Of a stretch of 64,000 bases of DNA, positions 17,532 through 27,048 are shown piece by piece (the first letter of the stretch is position 1; the number at the start of each line of letters is the position of its first letter). The DNA lies in NCBI GenBank assembly GCA_021463165.1, contig JAJTWY010000016.1:1-64000 (forward strand), written 5' to 3'. Under the pieces are notes generated by a model. The model was not told the DNA's origin, did not search any database, and worked only from the letters and a program-made list of their open reading frames with translations. The stretch is from Pyrinomonadaceae bacterium (GTDB lineage Bacteria > Acidobacteriota > Blastocatellia > Pyrinomonadales > Pyrinomonadaceae). Position numbers and translations under genes: made by a program.

Positions 17532-18776
17532 ATGGCCGACCTAAGCATAAATTTTGCTGGTATCAAATCTCCTAATCCTTTTTGGCTGGCGAGCGCTCCG
17601 CCGACGAATATGGGCTCGATGATCGAGCGTGCGTTCGACGCGGGTTGGGGCGGCGCAGTTTGGAAAACACTTGGCGAGCCGATCACGAATGTCTCATCGC
17701 GGCTTGCGGGGCTGGATCAGGGGCCGTTGCGACTGCTCGGGCTGAATAATATCGAGCTGATCACCGACCGGCCGCTTGAGGTCAACCTTCGCGAGGTTTA
17801 CGAGTGCAAGAAAAAATATCCGAATAACGCGGTGATCGTCAGTCTGATGGTCGAGTCGAAGCGAGAGGCTTGGCACGAGATCGTCAAGCGTTCGCAGGAT
17901 ACGGGCTGCGACGCGTTTGAGCTGAACTTCGGCTGCCCGCACGGAATGTCGGAACGCGGAATGGGCTCGGCGATGGGGCAGGTGCCGGAATACACTTGCA
18001 TGGTCACCGAGTGGGTGAAGGAAGTTTCCGAGTTGCCGGTGATCGTCAAGCTCACGCCAAACGTCGCGCATATCGTTCCGCCCGGCCGTGCTGCGCAAAA
18101 AGGCGGTGCCGATGCAGTTTCGCTGATCAATACGATCAACTCGGTGATGGGCGTCGATGTCGATACGTTCATTCCGTATCCGAACGTCAATGGCATGGCC
18201 GCTCACGGCGGTTATTGCGGCACTGCGGTCAAACCGATCGCGCTGAACATGGTCAGCGAGCTCGCGCGTGACGAGGAATTCAACATTCCGATCTCGGGCA
18301 TCGGCGGCATAAATACGTGGCGCGACGCGGTTGAATTTATGCTGCTCGGGGCCGGATCGGTCCAGGTATGCACCGCCGTGATGCATTACGGTTACCGCAT
18401 CGTCGAAGACATGATCGACGGCCTAAACACCTATCTCGATTCCAAGGGCTACGCTTCCGTCAATGATATCGTCGGCCTTTCAGCGAACCGCGTGACCGAC
18501 TGGGGAAACCTTGATCTGAACTACGTCGTCAAGGCTCATGTCAATGAAGAACATTGCGTGCGCTGCAACCTCTGCTACGTGGCCTGCGAGGACGGAGCCC
18601 ACCAATCCTTCGAGTTCGTCGAATCGAACGGGCATCGATATCCGCGTGTGATCGAGGCCGAATGCGTCGGCTGTAACCTGTGCGCCCTCGTCTGTCCTTC
18701 GCCCGGAGCGATCACGATGGAACGCCGCGACGACGGTTCGAACCCGCAGACATGGCGGGAAAGGACGGCCAGTTAG
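17532..18776 (+). CDS. preA: Dihydropyrimidine dehydrogenase catalytic subunit PreA
   Basis: This 414-residue protein has a dihydroorotate-dehydrogenase-like FMN barrel (NPFWLASAPPTN, LNFGCPHGMSERGMG, ISGIGGINTWRDAVE) followed by two C-terminal 4Fe-4S motifs (CVRCNLCYVAC and CVGCNLCALVCP). It reduces uracil and thymine with electrons delivered by PreT, the first step of the reductive pathway. Both partners are in this window, on the same strand, 2.1 kb apart. The length matches E. coli PreA (411 residues). Confidence 0.94.
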   Translation: MADLSINFAGIKSPNPFWLASAPPTNMGSMIERAFDAGWGGAVWKTLGEPITNVSSRLAGLDQGPLRLLGLNNIELITDRPLEVNLREVYECKKKYPNNAVIVSLMVESKREAWHEIVKRSQDTGCDAFELNFGCPHGMSERGMGSAMGQVPEYTCMVTEWVKEVSELPVIVKLTPNVAHIVPPGRAAQKGGADAVSLINTINSVMGVDVDTFIPYPNVNGMAAHGGYCGTAVKPIALNMVSELARDEEFNIPISGIGGINTWRDAVEFMLLGAGSVQVCTAVMHYGYRIVEDMIDGLNTYLDSKGYASVNDIVGLSANRVTDWGNLDLNYVVKAHVNEEHCVRCNLCYVACEDGAHQSFEFVESNGHRYPRVIEAECVGCNLCALVCPSPGAITMERRDDGSNPQTWRERTAS

Positions 18777-18837
18777 ATTGTCAAAGATCGGATAATGGCA
18801 GCGGATCGGCCGCTGTATTGTCGCTCAAAGAACACTA

Positions 18838-19920
18838 TCAAGGACTCACGCCCAACTTCATTAGTTCGTTCTTGGCTCCCTGGTGGTTTGGATTCATTCG
18901 AAGTGCCGACCGAAAGTCAGCGACCGCTTTCTCTTTACTCCCAAGCCCGATGTGTGTCAGACCGCGAAGATAGTAATCGTCAGAGACGGCCGCGTTGCGC
19001 TTTACAACATCATCAAAATTAAACTGTGCGGTGTAGAGCTTTTGCCGATCATTCGGATTCTTCTGGTAGCCTAACAAAGCGGCGAGGCCGCGAAATCTGT
19101 ACGCGTCGACATATTCGCGATCATAGTCCAGGACCTGGTTGAATAGACGTATCGCGCCGTCATAGTCCTGCGCATTGATCAGACGCTGGCCCTGTTCGAT
19201 GAGTGCCTTTATCTCCGCCGGGTTGCCGGGTGTCTTGGTCGGCCCCAATTCCAGCCGGCTGTTGCTCGCAATTCTTCGCGAGCCATTCTCCACCGCATCA
19301 TCGAGCACCAGTATAAAAAATCCGCGCGTCATCGGCTTATCGGGATCGGCTGACGACAGCGAGGCCGGCCCGAATATACATTTGAGAGAATTAACAACTT
19401 CGCCGGCGGTCATGACGTCAGCAATTGCTTTTGGTTCGGGACAATTCGTGATGAAAAGCTCGTCAAAACGCTTGGCTGGCATGCCGATCTTTGAAGCGAT
19501 CTGCCGCAACTGGGCGACGGCGCTCTGCCTGATGGTCCTGTAGGCTGCGGGCGAGAGATTCTGATCCGGCATTAGTTTCCGGCCCTCGGTTAATCCGGCA
19601 ATGCCATATTTCTCGATCAGGAGCTTGAGTTCTTTATACCCAAAGTCAGTCGGCTCGATGTCCGTCACCTGTGTTACCGACGTCAAAGTCTCGGCGGTCG
19701 CCCAGGTGTATGCAGGCGGTTTCATTATCGGCGTGCCTGTCGGAGCGGGAGGGGTCTTTGGCCGATAGACCGGAGGCGTCGACGATGGGCGATAGGTAGG
19801 CGTCGGGGTCGGCGTTGCTCGGGTCGGAGGTTGAGCGGCAAACAAGCTGGGAGAGAATGCAGCAACAAACAGCGCGATGGTCGCGGCAAAAAACATCGAA
19901 ATATGGCCTGCGATTTTCAT
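18838..19920 (-). CDS. Secreted Pro/Thr-rich TPR protein
   Basis: I start at ATG 19920 (MKIAGHISMFFAATIALFVAAF), which leaves a clean signal peptide; the ORF-track start adds 11 residues. The 360-residue protein has a proline/threonine-rich linker (ATPTPTPTYRPSSTPP) after the signal, a helical middle region, and two or three TPRs at the C-terminus (AIRLFNQVLDYDREYVDAY, AVADFRSALRMNPNHQ). It is probably periplasmic or surface-exposed. It converges with preA and precedes no obvious partner. The function is unknown. Confidence 0.75.
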   Translation of the reverse strand: MKIAGHISMFFAATIALFVAAFSPSLFAAQPPTRATPTPTPTYRPSSTPPVYRPKTPPAPTGTPIMKPPAYTWATAETLTSVTQVTDIEPTDFGYKELKLLIEKYGIAGLTEGRKLMPDQNLSPAAYRTIRQSAVAQLRQIASKIGMPAKRFDELFITNCPEPKAIADVMTAGEVVNSLKCIFGPASLSSADPDKPMTRGFFILVLDDAVENGSRRIASNSRLELGPTKTPGNPAEIKALIEQGQRLINAQDYDGAIRLFNQVLDYDREYVDAYRFRGLAALLGYQKNPNDRQKLYTAQFNFDDVVKRNAAVSDDYYLRGLTHIGLGSKEKAVADFRSALRMNPNHQGAKNELMKLGVSP

Positions 19921-19969
19921 AGAATTTGTCCGATCAGGGTCACACGGCTCCATGGTCTCCGTCGCATAT

Positions 19970-22576
19970 CTACTGAGTTTTCAGCAATTCGTCAATGCGA
20001 ACGGGTTTGTAACCTCTTATTATCAATAGACTAATAAGCTCGTCTATCTTGTCATGGAACTTGTCCGTTCGCTTCGGGCCTGAACCGATATGCGTCAGCA
20101 GGATGAATCCGTTCAGGCCTGCGGGTTCCTTGGCTTCGTACTCGCCGATCCGGGTCATGATAGCCTCGCTTGAGATGTAGTTCTTGTCGTCATCGGTTGT
20201 ATAGTCCGCGTTTGAGCGGGTCCCGGGCGTGAAGTTGATGATCTTGTGGCCAAGCGCCTCGGTCCAGTTGGCTATCTCCTCGTTGTACCACTCGTAGGGA
20301 GGCATGAAGAACGGAACCTGTGTCCGGTCAATTCCGAAAGGGCGCATTGCGGCGAAATTGTCGTTCAGGTCGCGCTCAAATTGCTCACGGGTAACGAGCG
20401 TTTTGTTTCGGTCGGCCCAATCGGCATAGAGCAGGTGCTGATCGGAGTGCGGGCCGAGGTAATGGCCGTCCTTTTTTAGGCGTTCGATGATCTGGCGATT
20501 GGCCCGCGTTCGGTAAAAGCGGCCGGTAAGGAAGAATGACGCTTTGATGTTGTGTCGCTGCAATGCCTCAGCTATCACGGTCCCGCCCTCGGCAAATTCA
20601 TCGCCGGTGAAGACGAGAGACATACGTTTGGAGGTCTTATCGCCTCGCGTGATGCCTCCTTCGACGTAGGTCAACCGCGGATCATTCGCCGGCGAGGCGG
20701 ACGCCCGCTCAGGCAGCCGCTTCTGACTCCACAGGGCCATCACGAGTATGGCATCAGCCGTGCCGTCCATGGTTGGTTCGTTGGTCGCATAGTCGCCGAC
20801 ATCATCGTGATAGACGACCTCGGCAGGCTGGAAGATCGCAAATTCGTCGGGTTTGTGAAGAGAAACTCCGATGAGGCCCTTATATGTCTCGGCAGCGATC
20901 GGCCCGTCGACGAGGCCGCCGCGGACCTGCTTTTTCAATAGCTGCACGGTCGGCAAATGAGTGTCCTCGGGGAATTCGCCGCCTGCGGGCAGGCCCTCGA
21001 ACATCGACGTGCCCCAAGGATTTGTGCCGAAAAGCCAATCGCGGTGGGCGATCTTCGAATCGCGGAATCTCCTGTCGCCTGTCATTCGCTCGTACAGTTC
21101 GACCTGCGTGATGTAGGCCACAACGAGATTATTCGAGCACCAGAGAAACGGTACGCCGATCCCGTAGGCGTTTGTTTTGGCGCGCTCGACAATGCGCTCG
21201 ATGCCGGAGCGATAATACCCGGCGAGTTCCCGTTTTGTCCTCGCATCGACGAGCGGATAGAGTGCGAAGTGTCCCACGTTCGTAAACGGGTACATCTCGT
21301 AGTGTCTCGACATCTGATCGCCCATCTGCGAGTCGGGATATTCCATCCACGATGTGGTTCCGGCGAGCTTGGCATAACGTTTAGCGTCTGCGAGATACGA
21401 GAACTTTCTCGTCGCCTTGTAAAGTTCGGCGGCCGCGTACTCCATATCGTCGGCCCACGTCGTTTCGTTGTAGCGGTAGGGAGCACCGAAGGAATTGCCT
21501 TGTTGAAATCCTTCCTGTCGCTTGCCCATCGCGTAAAGCTCTTCAGCCGCCTTGAGGCACTTGGCGGAAAACCCGACATCTTTCAGATCAATTTTCCATA
21601 TCCGCGAGCCCATTGCCATTGCTGCCGCCGAACGGCCGGCGATATTTGCGACACCGGTCGATCTGCTCTGAAACTGCGAGAGGCCCTGCGGCTTGCCGTC
21701 GGCAAAATATGCGGGCCGATAGCTGTTCGGGCCCCAGCCGTAGTCCGCGTTGTCGTTATCCGGCATCTTGAAGCCGCGGTGGTCGCGGTCGTCAGCCACC
21801 TGGTGAATGAGTTGGTCGGCCGCAGGATGGAGCTTATGGATCCAGTCGAGGCCCCATCGTGCTTCGTCCAAAATATCGGCTATGCCGTTCGGGCGGTTTT
21901 CGCGTCCCAACGCGTCGGTAAAGTCACCGAACTTGGCCTTTTCGAGCTCATAGGCGAGCATCATTCGCGCGGTCGCGTTGCTGGCCGTTATCAGATACTT
22001 CAGCTGGTCACCGGCATCGTGCCAGCCGCCCGTTGCATCGACAAAGGTTTCGTCCGGCATCGGCCCATAGAATGAGCGCCCGTCACGTTGATGGCAAACC
22101 ATGTCGAGAAATGGATTGTAGCCACACCGCTGCTGCCGCATGAAAAAAAGCAGATCCTCGTGAAAACCCGGGTAGGCTCCGATGGTGAATTCTTTCGAGA
22201 CCGCACCGGCCTTTACGAGCTGGATCGAATGCTTGCCCGACGCCTCCGATGACATCTTTGAAAAGTCCAGTTCGTAATGATGCGGAAATGACGATCTCCA
22301 GGCCGGGGCCTCGATCGGCTTGATACGGCCAGACCACGCAATATTGCCCGCGGGATCCCTAACGAGAAAAGCCTCGTCTTCGAGCGGCGCTTTTGAGAAC
22401 GCGATAGCAACCTTTTTGTCCTTCGGAAGGTATCCCGCCTGGTTGACACGAATGACAACATCCTGCGCTGTGACGGTGAAAAATGCGATAAAAATCAGTG
22501 ACGTGAATTCCAACAAACGCCGCGAAGCGGTGAAGAGGAAATAGCCAGATGCGGAGCTTCTGGTTTTTTGCCGCAT
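19970..22576 (-). CDS. Secreted GH9 glycoside hydrolase fused to a polysaccharide deacetylase-like domain
   Basis: I start at ATG 22576 because residues before it look untranslated and this start gives a signal segment (LLEFTSLIFIAFFTVTAQ); the product has 868 residues. An Ig-like CelD_N domain (VIRVNQAGYLPKDKK) is followed by a GH9 catalytic domain with the nucleophile-side motif GGWHDAGDQ (about residue 184) and the acid motif TNEPTMDG (about 598). The last third is a NodB-like deacetylase: HSDQH (about 711) and PPYEWY (about 760) match motifs 2 and 3, but motif 1 is VFTGDEFAEGG (about 655) instead of TFDDGP. It would cleave a beta-glucan-type polymer and perhaps deacetylate it outside the cell. 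Activity of the second domain is uncertain. Confidence 0.9.
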   Translation of the reverse strand: MRQKTRSSASGYFLFTASRRLLEFTSLIFIAFFTVTAQDVVIRVNQAGYLPKDKKVAIAFSKAPLEDEAFLVRDPAGNIAWSGRIKPIEAPAWRSSFPHHYELDFSKMSSEASGKHSIQLVKAGAVSKEFTIGAYPGFHEDLLFFMRQQRCGYNPFLDMVCHQRDGRSFYGPMPDETFVDATGGWHDAGDQLKYLITASNATARMMLAYELEKAKFGDFTDALGRENRPNGIADILDEARWGLDWIHKLHPAADQLIHQVADDRDHRGFKMPDNDNADYGWGPNSYRPAYFADGKPQGLSQFQSRSTGVANIAGRSAAAMAMGSRIWKIDLKDVGFSAKCLKAAEELYAMGKRQEGFQQGNSFGAPYRYNETTWADDMEYAAAELYKATRKFSYLADAKRYAKLAGTTSWMEYPDSQMGDQMSRHYEMYPFTNVGHFALYPLVDARTKRELAGYYRSGIERIVERAKTNAYGIGVPFLWCSNNLVVAYITQVELYERMTGDRRFRDSKIAHRDWLFGTNPWGTSMFEGLPAGGEFPEDTHLPTVQLLKKQVRGGLVDGPIAAETYKGLIGVSLHKPDEFAIFQPAEVVYHDDVGDYATNEPTMDGTADAILVMALWSQKRLPERASASPANDPRLTYVEGGITRGDKTSKRMSLVFTGDEFAEGGTVIAEALQRHNIKASFFLTGRFYRTRANRQIIERLKKDGHYLGPHSDQHLLYADWADRNKTLVTREQFERDLNDNFAAMRPFGIDRTQVPFFMPPYEWYNEEIANWTEALGHKIINFTPGTRSNADYTTDDDKNYISSEAIMTRIGEYEAKEPAGLNGFILLTHIGSGPKRTDKFHDKIDELISLLIIRGYKPVRIDELLKTQ

Positions 22577-22734
22577 ACGATCTGTGCGTTGAAGATGCAC
22601 AGAGTAGGGCACGCAACTACAAGTATTCGGGGTCGTACTCAACATTGTTGTTTTCGAGCAATCGGACATATTCATGTTGATATGATTCACGCTAATGATG
22701 AACTGTGGCGGCCATCGTCGAGGGAAACGTTAGC

Positions 22735-23898
22735 CTATATTGTTCCTCGCTTCAATGCCCCGTTTGCGATGCATCCCAAAGCGGCGACGAACTTGTCGAA
22801 CCCGGCGAACCGCGCGTCACCCGTGAAGCCCCTGACGTACCTCGCATAGATCTGCTGTGCGATCACCGCAATTTTAAATGTGCCAAAAACGTAATAGAAA
22901 AGCATGTCAGGAACGGCGCGTCCTAAACTTTCCGAATACATATCGACGAGTTGCTGCCGTGTGATGTTCTCCATCAAGACCCTGGGGTTGAACGGCATCG
23001 AAAGCATCTCGTCACCCGCGTCACCAGACATCCAATATCCCAGCGTAGTGCCGAGGTCCATTAGCGGGTCGCCGACCGTAACCATTTCCCAATCGAGCAC
23101 CGCGGTGACGCGCGTGAGGTCGGCGGGGTCGAGCATCACGTTGTCAAATTTATAGTCGTTATGGATCAGCGACGCGCCCGATTCGGTTGGAATGTTTGCG
23201 TTAAGCCATACGATCGTCTTTTCGAGCGCGTCCCAATCGTGCGTCTTCGCGGCAAAATAGCGTTTCGTCCAGCCTTCGATCTGGCGGCGGTTGTAGCCTT
23301 CGATGCGTCCCAATGTTTCGAGGCCCGCCGCGCTGTAGTCGAGGCCGTGAAGGCCGGCCAGGTTCTCGATGAAGGAGCGGCAGACATCGAGACGGAAGTC
23401 TTCGGAAGTTTCAAGGTCGTGTTTCGCCTTTGCTAACGCGCGGGCTTCAGCACTTTCGCCGTACGTCCCAGGCATTCTGCCTCGAATGATCAGGCCGTGG
23501 CGGCGTTCCATCAGATAGAACTCCGAGCCGATCACCGATGCGTCACCACAGAAAAGCAGCGGCTTCGGTGCGGGGGCATAGACGGCTGCGAGTTTCGAGA
23601 GAACATCAAATTCGCGACGCATGTCGTGAGCCGTCTTGACCGTGTTCCCGAACGGAGGACGGCGGAGGACGAATTCCTGCGTCCCAAAGCCGGCTGGATC
23701 TGCACACGGCTCGCTCGCCTCACCTGCCGCCGCCGGCCGTTCCGGCACGATCCGCACCAGATACGTCAGGTTCGAGCTGCCGCCAGGGAACTGTTCGATC
23801 TCGATAGGGCCGTGCGTCACAAGTTCGCCTTCAAGGTACGCACTCAGCCGTTCGATATCGATCTCTTCGCCCTGCCTTACCGGTTTGGTTTCCCCCAT
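22735..23898 (-). CDS. Aminoglycoside-phosphotransferase-like kinase (ACAD10/11- or LvaA-like)
   Basis: The start ATG 23898 (MGETKPVRQGEEIDIERL) gives 387 residues; the upstream part of the ORF is non-homologous. Kinase-like motifs are LIHNDYKFDNVMLD (catalytic loop) and AVLDWEMVTVGDPLMDLG (metal-binding). This is the acyl-CoA-metabolism branch of the APH family, fused to acyl-CoA dehydrogenase in ACAD10/11 and free-standing in the Pseudomonas levulinate pathway (LvaA). It likely phosphorylates a hydroxyacyl-CoA. It is divergent from an acyl-CoA dehydrogenase with 225 bp between the starts, supporting a joint function. Confidence 0.85.
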   Translation of the reverse strand: MGETKPVRQGEEIDIERLSAYLEGELVTHGPIEIEQFPGGSSNLTYLVRIVPERPAAAGEASEPCADPAGFGTQEFVLRRPPFGNTVKTAHDMRREFDVLSKLAAVYAPAPKPLLFCGDASVIGSEFYLMERRHGLIIRGRMPGTYGESAEARALAKAKHDLETSEDFRLDVCRSFIENLAGLHGLDYSAAGLETLGRIEGYNRRQIEGWTKRYFAAKTHDWDALEKTIVWLNANIPTESGASLIHNDYKFDNVMLDPADLTRVTAVLDWEMVTVGDPLMDLGTTLGYWMSGDAGDEMLSMPFNPRVLMENITRQQLVDMYSESLGRAVPDMLFYYVFGTFKIAVIAQQIYARYVRGFTGDARFAGFDKFVAALGCIANGALKRGTI

Positions 23899-24123
23899 TC
23901 CATCGATCGCGCCATTCGTCAACGGCAAACCGATAATGCCAGAAAAAACGTCGCTCCGGCAAACGGATGAAACAACCCATATCCTTGAGCCCGTTGCCCG
24001 GGATCGCTGCTCAACGCCGCCACGAAATCGCCGAGCATCCAGTCTGTGCAAAAGTATTGCATAAATAAGACAAGATGTCAAGCGCTTTTCGACCACGGCG
24101 GACATTCGTGTAAAATCCTGATA

Positions 24124-25335
24124 ATGAATTTCGAAGTTTGTGAGAAGGCCCGTGAGGTTGCGCGACTTTTGAGTGCGTTCATGGATGAGAACGTCTATCC
24201 GAACGAAACCGCGTACTTGAATGAGCTTGAAAGCGGTGACCGTTGGCGGCCGCTTGAGTTGATCGAGGATCTGAAGGCCAAGGCGAGGGCTGCGGGGTTA
24301 TGGAACCTTTTTTTGCCGGCCGAGTCGGGCCTGACAAATCTGGAATACGCACCGCTGGCCGAGATCATGGGGCGTGTGATATGGGCCAGCGAGGTCTTTA
24401 ACTGCTCGGCTCCGGACACGGGGAATATGGAGGTCCTGCACCTCTACGGTACCGAGGATCAGAAGGCGAAGTGGCTGCGGCCATTGCTCGATGGCGAGAT
24501 ACGCTCGTGTTTTTCGATGACCGAGCCGAATGTTGCCTCGTCGGACGCAACGAATATTGAAGCCTCGATAGTCCGCGACGGCGACGACTATGTTCTGAAT
24601 GGTGAGAAATGGTGGTCGACGGGTGGCGGTGACGCGCGCTGTAGGCTTTCGATCTTTATGGGGAAGACTGACGAAACTGCACCGAAGCACTTGCAGCAGT
24701 CGATGATCCTAGTCCCGATGGACACACCCGGCGTGGTCGTTCAGCGGCAGTTGAATGTGTTCGGATTTGATGACGCGCCGAGTGGGCATTCGCAAATCTC
24801 CTTTATCAATGTTCGCGTTCCCAAGGAGAACATTCTGCTCGGCGAAGGCCGCGGGTTTGAAATAGCCCAAGGGCGGCTTGGGCCGGGCCGCGTTCATCAC
24901 TGCATGCGGCTGATCGGGATCGCGGAACGTTCGCTGGAGATGATGTGCGCGCGTGCGAGGGCTCGTGTTGCGTTCGGAAGGCCGATCGCCGAACAAGGCG
25001 TCGTTCGCCAATGGATCGCGGAGGCGAGATGCGCCATCGATCAGGCGAGGCTTTTGGTACTGAGAACGGCCTGGCTGATGGACACGGCAGGGAACAAGGC
25101 GGCCCGTCGTGAGATCGCCATGATAAAGGCTGTCGTGCCGCAAATGGCGCTAAAAGTGATCGACCGGGCCATCCAAGTCCACGGCGGCGGAGGCGTTTCG
25201 CAGGATCATCCGCTGACCCAGTTCTGGATCTATGCCCGGTCGCTGCGTCTGGCTGATGGGCCGGACGAAGTTCACCTTGAATCAATTGCCAAGATGGAGA
25301 TCAGCGGCCGGCCGTCGGCTGTCGTCGATCAGTGA
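24124..25335 (+). CDS. Acyl-CoA dehydrogenase (ACAD11-like)
   Basis: ATG 24124 ([16 protein letters not shown]) gives 403 residues; the ORF-track start lies in the divergent promoter region. ACAD motifs include [19 protein letters not shown]-contact [26 protein letters not shown], and C-terminal [15 protein letters not shown] and [18 protein letters not shown]. These are most like the ACAD10/11 group. With the neighbouring kinase, the expected chemistry is conversion of a 4-hydroxyacyl-CoA through a 4-phospho intermediate to an enoyl- or 3-hydroxyacyl-CoA. Simple medium- or branched-chain oxidation is the alternative. Confidence 0.9.
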   Translation: MNFEVCEKAREVARLLSAFMDENVYPNETAYLNELESGDRWRPLELIEDLKAKARAAGLWNLFLPAESGLTNLEYAPLAEIMGRVIWASEVFNCSAPDTGNMEVLHLYGTEDQKAKWLRPLLDGEIRSCFSMTEPNVASSDATNIEASIVRDGDDYVLNGEKWWSTGGGDARCRLSIFMGKTDETAPKHLQQSMILVPMDTPGVVVQRQLNVFGFDDAPSGHSQISFINVRVPKENILLGEGRGFEIAQGRLGPGRVHHCMRLIGIAERSLEMMCARARARVAFGRPIAEQGVVRQWIAEARCAIDQARLLVLRTAWLMDTAGNKAARREIAMIKAVVPQMALKVIDRAIQVHGGGGVSQDHPLTQFWIYARSLRLADGPDEVHLESIAKMEISGRPSAVVDQ

Positions 25336-25375
25336 TCATGACTAATAGATCGGGCTGAAAACTAACAACTAACCT

Positions 25376-26905
25376 ATGCCAAGTATTGAAGAATCGATCG
25401 ATCCACCTGAAACAATAAGCGAGGGGGAAGCTAAATTCGAGGCATTTCGGAGACGTGCGGGCTATGTCCTCGCACCAGCGGTCTTTCTTGCGATCTTCTT
25501 TTACCCGTTCCAGGACCTAAAGCCCGAGGCCCATCGCCTTGCGGCGATAATGGCGGCGGTTATCGTTCTTTGGCTGTGCGAGACACTGCCGATGACGGCG
25601 ACGGCTTTGCTGGGGGCTGCGGCAGCCATCGTTCTTCAGGTTGCCGACGCAAAGGCGGTCTTTGCGCCGTTCGCCGACCCGCTCATCTTCCTTTTTATAG
25701 GTTCCTTTATTCTGGCGCGAGCTCTTTTCGTCAGAAATCTCGACAAGCGAGTCGCCTTCACCGTCCTTTCACTAAAGATCATCGACGGGCGGCCTTCGAG
25801 GATAATGTTTGCCTTTGGCGCGGTAACGGCCTTCATGTCGGGCTGGATGTCGAATACGGCAACGACCGCCATGATGTTCGCGATCGGGTTGTCGATAATC
25901 TCGTTCCTGATGCGGCAGGAGAAAGAGACCGGCATCAAGATCAATCCGGGTTACGCTACGGCATTGATGCTGATGACGTCCTTCTCGGCGTCGATAGGCG
26001 GTCTGGCGACGCCGATCGGAACTCCGCCGAATGTGATCGGCATAGGCTTTATTCGCAGCTTGGGCGGAACGGATATTTCCTTCTTCAAGTGGATGATGAT
26101 CGGGGTGCCCGTTGTGGTGGTCCTGTTTCTATTCCTCTGGTTCTACCTGAACAAGCTCGCGCCCGCCGGCGTCAAGGTGATCGAGGGAAGCGGTGAGATG
26201 CTTGCCGCTGAGCGCGAGAAACTAGGCCCTTGGACACGCGGCCAGCGGTCGGTTGCTATTGCGTTCGCCGTAACGGTCGTGCTGTGGATCGTTCCAGGCA
26301 TCATTGCCCTTATTCTGGGGGAACAGAGTCAGCAATATAAACTGCTCAACAGCCGGCTGCCCGAATCAGTTGGCGCACTGCTGGGGGCAATGCTGCTGTT
26401 CGTTCTTCCCGGCGACGAGCCCGAGGAGAAGGCGATCAGTTGGGATGACGCGGTCAAGATCGATTGGGGTGTCGTCTTCCTCTACGGCGGCGGATTTGCG
26501 CTCGGCGTACTTTCGTTTCAAACGGGCCTTGCCGAGGCGGTTGGACGCGGCCTGACGGAATTGCTTCCGTTCTCGGGCGGATTCGGCTTACTGGTCGCCT
26601 CGGTTTTTGTGGCGGTGGTCGTATCCGAGACGACATCGAACACCGCCTCGGCAAATATGGTCGTGCCGGTCGTTATCGCCATAGCACAATCCCAGGGAGC
26701 CGACCCGTTCATCCCGGCACTTGGCGCAACATTGGCGGCAAGCCTGGGGTTTATGCTGCCGGTCTCAACGCCCTGTAACGCGATCGTTTACGGCTCGGGC
26801 TACATTCCACTGATGAAAATGGTTCGCTACGGCATACTTTTGGATATTGTCGGAGCGATCGTTATCATCGCATTGGTCTGGACCCTCGGGGCCTATCTCC
26901 GATAG
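25376..26905 (+). CDS. SLC13/DASS-family sodium:dicarboxylate symporter
   Basis: The 509-residue protein has about 11-12 hydrophobic helices and the two repeated Ser-Asn-Thr motifs of the DASS family, in GWMSNTATTAMM and ETTSNTASANMVVP, which bind sodium and a carboxylate substrate. The segment TPIGTPPNVIGIGFI is also typical. It probably imports succinate, malate or a related dianion; sulfate cannot be ruled out. It begins 40 bp after the acyl-CoA dehydrogenase, so the two may share a transcript. Confidence 0.9.
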   Translation: MPSIEESIDPPETISEGEAKFEAFRRRAGYVLAPAVFLAIFFYPFQDLKPEAHRLAAIMAAVIVLWLCETLPMTATALLGAAAAIVLQVADAKAVFAPFADPLIFLFIGSFILARALFVRNLDKRVAFTVLSLKIIDGRPSRIMFAFGAVTAFMSGWMSNTATTAMMFAIGLSIISFLMRQEKETGIKINPGYATALMLMTSFSASIGGLATPIGTPPNVIGIGFIRSLGGTDISFFKWMMIGVPVVVVLFLFLWFYLNKLAPAGVKVIEGSGEMLAAEREKLGPWTRGQRSVAIAFAVTVVLWIVPGIIALILGEQSQQYKLLNSRLPESVGALLGAMLLFVLPGDEPEEKAISWDDAVKIDWGVVFLYGGGFALGVLSFQTGLAEAVGRGLTELLPFSGGFGLLVASVFVAVVVSETTSNTASANMVVPVVIAIAQSQGADPFIPALGATLAASLGFMLPVSTPCNAIVYGSGYIPLMKMVRYGILLDIVGAIVIIALVWTLGAYLR

Positions 26906-26944
26906 AGATCCCGGGACATTTTCCCCGTCGATCCTCTCCAATTC

Positions 26945-26980
26945 GTTCAACCTGACTGATGCCGCCATATCAGGTTGAAC
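26945..26980 (+). terminator. Perfect 11-bp inverted repeat after the SLC13 gene
   Basis: GTTCAACCTGA and its exact complement TCAGGTTGAAC are separated by 14 bases and lie about 40 bp past the SLC13 stop. The following AAATTTCTCTC is only weakly T-rich, so it may be a terminator or an operator-type palindrome. Confidence 0.5.
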
Positions 26981-27019
26981 AAATTTCTCTCAATATGCGT
27001 TAAACAAGACAAAAAACTG

Positions 27020-27048
27020 TTGACAGATGTTTGCCAATCCTGTAATTT
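27020..27048 (+). promoter_or_regulatory. Possible sigma-70 promoter for pilMNOPQ
   Basis: A perfect TTGACA at 27020 is followed after 17 bases by TAATTT, a weak -10 match, in an AT-rich stretch about 290 bp upstream of pilM. A long leader would result. The call rests only on this similarity. Confidence 0.3.

Noticed and set aside
20957-22075. 372-codon ORF on the plus strand opposite the GH9 gene
   Set aside because: Long only because of codon bias in the strongly supported GH9 gene; no domain or ribosome site.
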